Source of the DNA: Hyphomonadaceae bacterium UBA1933
GTDB lineage: Bacteria; Pseudomonadota; Alphaproteobacteria; Caulobacterales; Aquidulcibacteraceae
DNA: 64,000 nt
Assembly (NCBI GenBank): GCA_002337085.1
Contig: DDFH01000008.1
Coordinates: 1 to 64,000, forward strand
Direction of reading: 5' to 3'
Positions 62,382 through 64,000 of the stretch are shown one piece after another. Every line of letters starts with the position of its first letter. Position 1 is the stretch's first letter. Under the pieces are notes generated by a model, which had not been told where the DNA came from, searched no databases, and was given only the letters and a program-made list of their open reading frames with translations. Made by a program: the position numbers and the translations under genes.

Positions 62382-63734
62382 GTGTTTGAAAAGATATTGA
62401 TTGCCAACCGTGGCGAAATTGCATTGCGCGTTCACCGTGCATGTAAAGAAATGGGCATCTCAACCGTTGCCATTCACTCAACCGCTGATTCTGACGCTAT
62501 GCACGTACGGCTTGCCGATGAAAGCGTTTGTATTGGCCCACCACCAAGCGCGCAATCATATCTTAACATTCCTGCGATTATTTCTGCCTGTGAAATCACT
62601 GGCGCACAAGCAGTTCACCCTGGCTATGGCTTCTTATCTGAAAACGCACGTTTTGCAGAAATTGTTGAAGATCATGGCATGACCTTTATTGGACCAAAAC
62701 CTGCACATATTCGCATGATGGGCGACAAAATTACTGCGAAAGAGGCGGTTGCCCGTGCCGGTATCCCTGTTGTTCCTGGTTCAGATGGTGCAATCACTAA
62801 TGATGAAGATGCATTCAAAATTGCCGAAAAAATTGGTTATCCAGTTTTGGTAAAAGCATCTGCTGGCGGTGGCGGTCGTGGCATGAAAATAGCCATGAAT
62901 AAAGAAGAAATGAGCTTTGCACTTTCTACTGCCCGCTCAGAAGCAAAAAATGCGTTTGGTGATGATACTGTATATCTTGAAAAATATCTTTCATTACCAC
63001 GACATATTGAAATTCAGGTTGTTGCCGATTCTCATGGCAATGTTGTCCACCTTGGCGAACGCGATTGTTCATTACAACGCCGCCACCAAAAAGTATGGGA
63101 AGAAGCACCCTCTCCTGCACTAAACGCTTCTGAACGATTTGAAATTGGCTCGGTTGTTGTTAAAGCAATTAAGGCATTGGGCTATCTTGGGGTGGGAACA
63201 ATTGAATTCCTTTATGAAGATGGCAAATTCTATTTCATCGAAATGAATACCCGCCTTCAAGTTGAGCACCCAGTTACCGAAGCAATTACTGGCATCGATT
63301 TGGTTCGTGAACAGATTCGTATTGCTTCTGGTCTGCCGCTGTCTTTCACACAAGAAGATATTAAATTTAACGGTGTTGCGATTGAATGCCGTATTAATGC
63401 CGAAGACCCACAAACATTTGCGCCATGCCCTGGAATGATTACTGAATTCCATGCGCCAGGTGGTCTTGGTGTTCGCCTCGATTCTGCAATTTATGACGGA
63501 TATAAAATTCCGCCATATTATGATTCATTAATCGGCAAACTTATCGTTCATGGCAAAGATCGCTATGACTGTCTTATGCGCCTAAAACGTGCATTGTCTG
63601 AAATGGTGATTTCTGGCCCTAAAACTACAACACCATTATTCCTACGACTTTTGCAAAACAGTGATATTTTAAATGGTGATTATAATATTCACTGGCTTGA
63701 AAAATGGCTAGAGGAAGACAAATCAGGTCAATAA
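62382..63734 (+). CDS. accC: Biotin carboxylase subunit of acetyl-CoA carboxylase
   Basis: ATP-grasp enzyme that carboxylates biotin on AccB. From the GTG at 62382, behind AAGGTGAATAAA, it has 450 residues, the AccC length, starting FEKILIANRGEIA. Visible motifs are KASAGGGGRGMK for ATP binding and FIEMNTRLQVEHPVTE near the active site. The frame opens earlier inside accB without family support. Confidence 0.97.
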   Translation: MFEKILIANRGEIALRVHRACKEMGISTVAIHSTADSDAMHVRLADESVCIGPPPSAQSYLNIPAIISACEITGAQAVHPGYGFLSENARFAEIVEDHGMTFIGPKPAHIRMMGDKITAKEAVARAGIPVVPGSDGAITNDEDAFKIAEKIGYPVLVKASAGGGGRGMKIAMNKEEMSFALSTARSEAKNAFGDDTVYLEKYLSLPRHIEIQVVADSHGNVVHLGERDCSLQRRHQKVWEEAPSPALNASERFEIGSVVVKAIKALGYLGVGTIEFLYEDGKFYFIEMNTRLQVEHPVTEAITGIDLVREQIRIASGLPLSFTQEDIKFNGVAIECRINAEDPQTFAPCPGMITEFHAPGGLGVRLDSAIYDGYKIPPYYDSLIGKLIVHGKDRYDCLMRLKRALSEMVISGPKTTTPLFLRLLQNSDILNGDYNIHWLEKWLEEDKSGQ

Positions 63735-63744
63735 TTACATCGCG

Positions 63745-64000
63745 ATGTTTGGTCCTTTAAATCTGTTAGAATTGTACCAAAACGGGGTTTTCCCGATGGC
63801 GGAAAGTGCAGATGACCCAAATATTATGATTATCGACCCTGAGCTTCGGGGAATAATACCGCTTGATAATTTTCATATTCCGCGTCGTTTAAAACGCGAA
63901 TTCAACAAGCATAAATATGATATTAGCGTTAATCAGGATTTCAAAAGGGTAATCGAAGCCTGCGCAGAAACTGATAATAAACGCCGCGAAACGTGGATTA
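63745..64000 (+). CDS. aat: Leucyl/phenylalanyl-tRNA-protein transferase (partial, 5' end)
   Basis: Adds Leu or Phe to proteins with N-terminal Arg or Lys, marking them for ClpAP through the N-end rule. The 85 codons before the window ends read YQNGVFPMAESADDP and IIPLDNFHIPRRLKREF, typical of the family N-terminus. The gene is cut by the window edge. It starts 10 nt after accC, as in other alphaproteobacteria. Confidence 0.9.
   Translation, partial: MFGPLNLLELYQNGVFPMAESADDPNIMIIDPELRGIIPLDNFHIPRRLKREFNKHKYDISVNQDFKRVIEACAETDNKRRETWI

Overview
The window is a stretch of an AT-rich alphaproteobacterial chromosome. This rests on gene content and order rather than a database match: tig-clpP-clpX-lon-tRNA-Val; a rne / amidase (amiC) / mrcA / prfB block; a DsbA-like / aroQ / accB / accC / aat block; an iscR-desulfurase-sufBCDS operon; sdhE near mfd; and single-gene glyQ and glyS. 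Coding density is high. There are no insertion sequences, phage genes, CRISPR arrays or rRNA genes, and no clear frameshifted gene. Where a start differs from the longest open frame, I chose it from a ribosome binding site, the family length or a neighbouring stop.

Layout. 1-6.5 kb: tRNA-Val and the protein quality-control cluster (lon, clpX, clpP, tig), all on the minus strand. 6.6-8.9 kb: a two-gene unit (small membrane protein plus di-iron fatty acid hydroxylase), tRNA-Leu and an unknown two-helix membrane protein. 8.9-14.4 kb: mfd, an oppositely oriented MerR/TipAS regulator, sdhE and a cell wall hydrolase. 14.5-20.3 kb: ppdK, glyS, glyQ. 20.4-31.1 kb: a PleD-like protein without a GGDEF motif, pccB, a DUF3089-like protein without its nucleophile, a response regulator with an Hpt-like tail lacking the histidine, parC, a secreted gluzincin-TPR protein and scoAB. 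31.1-35.0 kb: a candidate sRNA, glnB-glnA, a second candidate structured RNA and terC behind a folded leader. 35.0-43.9 kb: a transglycosylase lipoprotein, ada and the iron-sulfur operon. 43.9-50.8 kb: an alpha/beta hydrolase, a degenerate EAL-like protein, anmK, tyrS, bcp, bactofilin and prfB. 50.8-64 kb: mrcA, amiC, rne, lipocalin, BepA-like protease, DsbA-like lipoprotein, thiSG, aroQ, accBC and the start of aat.

Most of the window is housekeeping: proteolysis, Fe-S assembly, nitrogen assimilation, cell wall growth and recycling, translation, RNA decay, and acyl-CoA metabolism. I found no clustered new system. The most notable signals are: (i) three separate signalling proteins that keep the fold of a c-di-GMP or phosphorelay domain but have lost its signature residues; (ii) two intergenic candidate RNAs, each with its own promoter and terminator, plus a folded terC leader that I cannot assign to a known riboswitch; (iii) a ThiS-like protein with a residue after the terminal glycines; (iv) an inverted repeat in the iscR promoter; (v) a DUF3089-like protein with the predicted nucleophile serine replaced.
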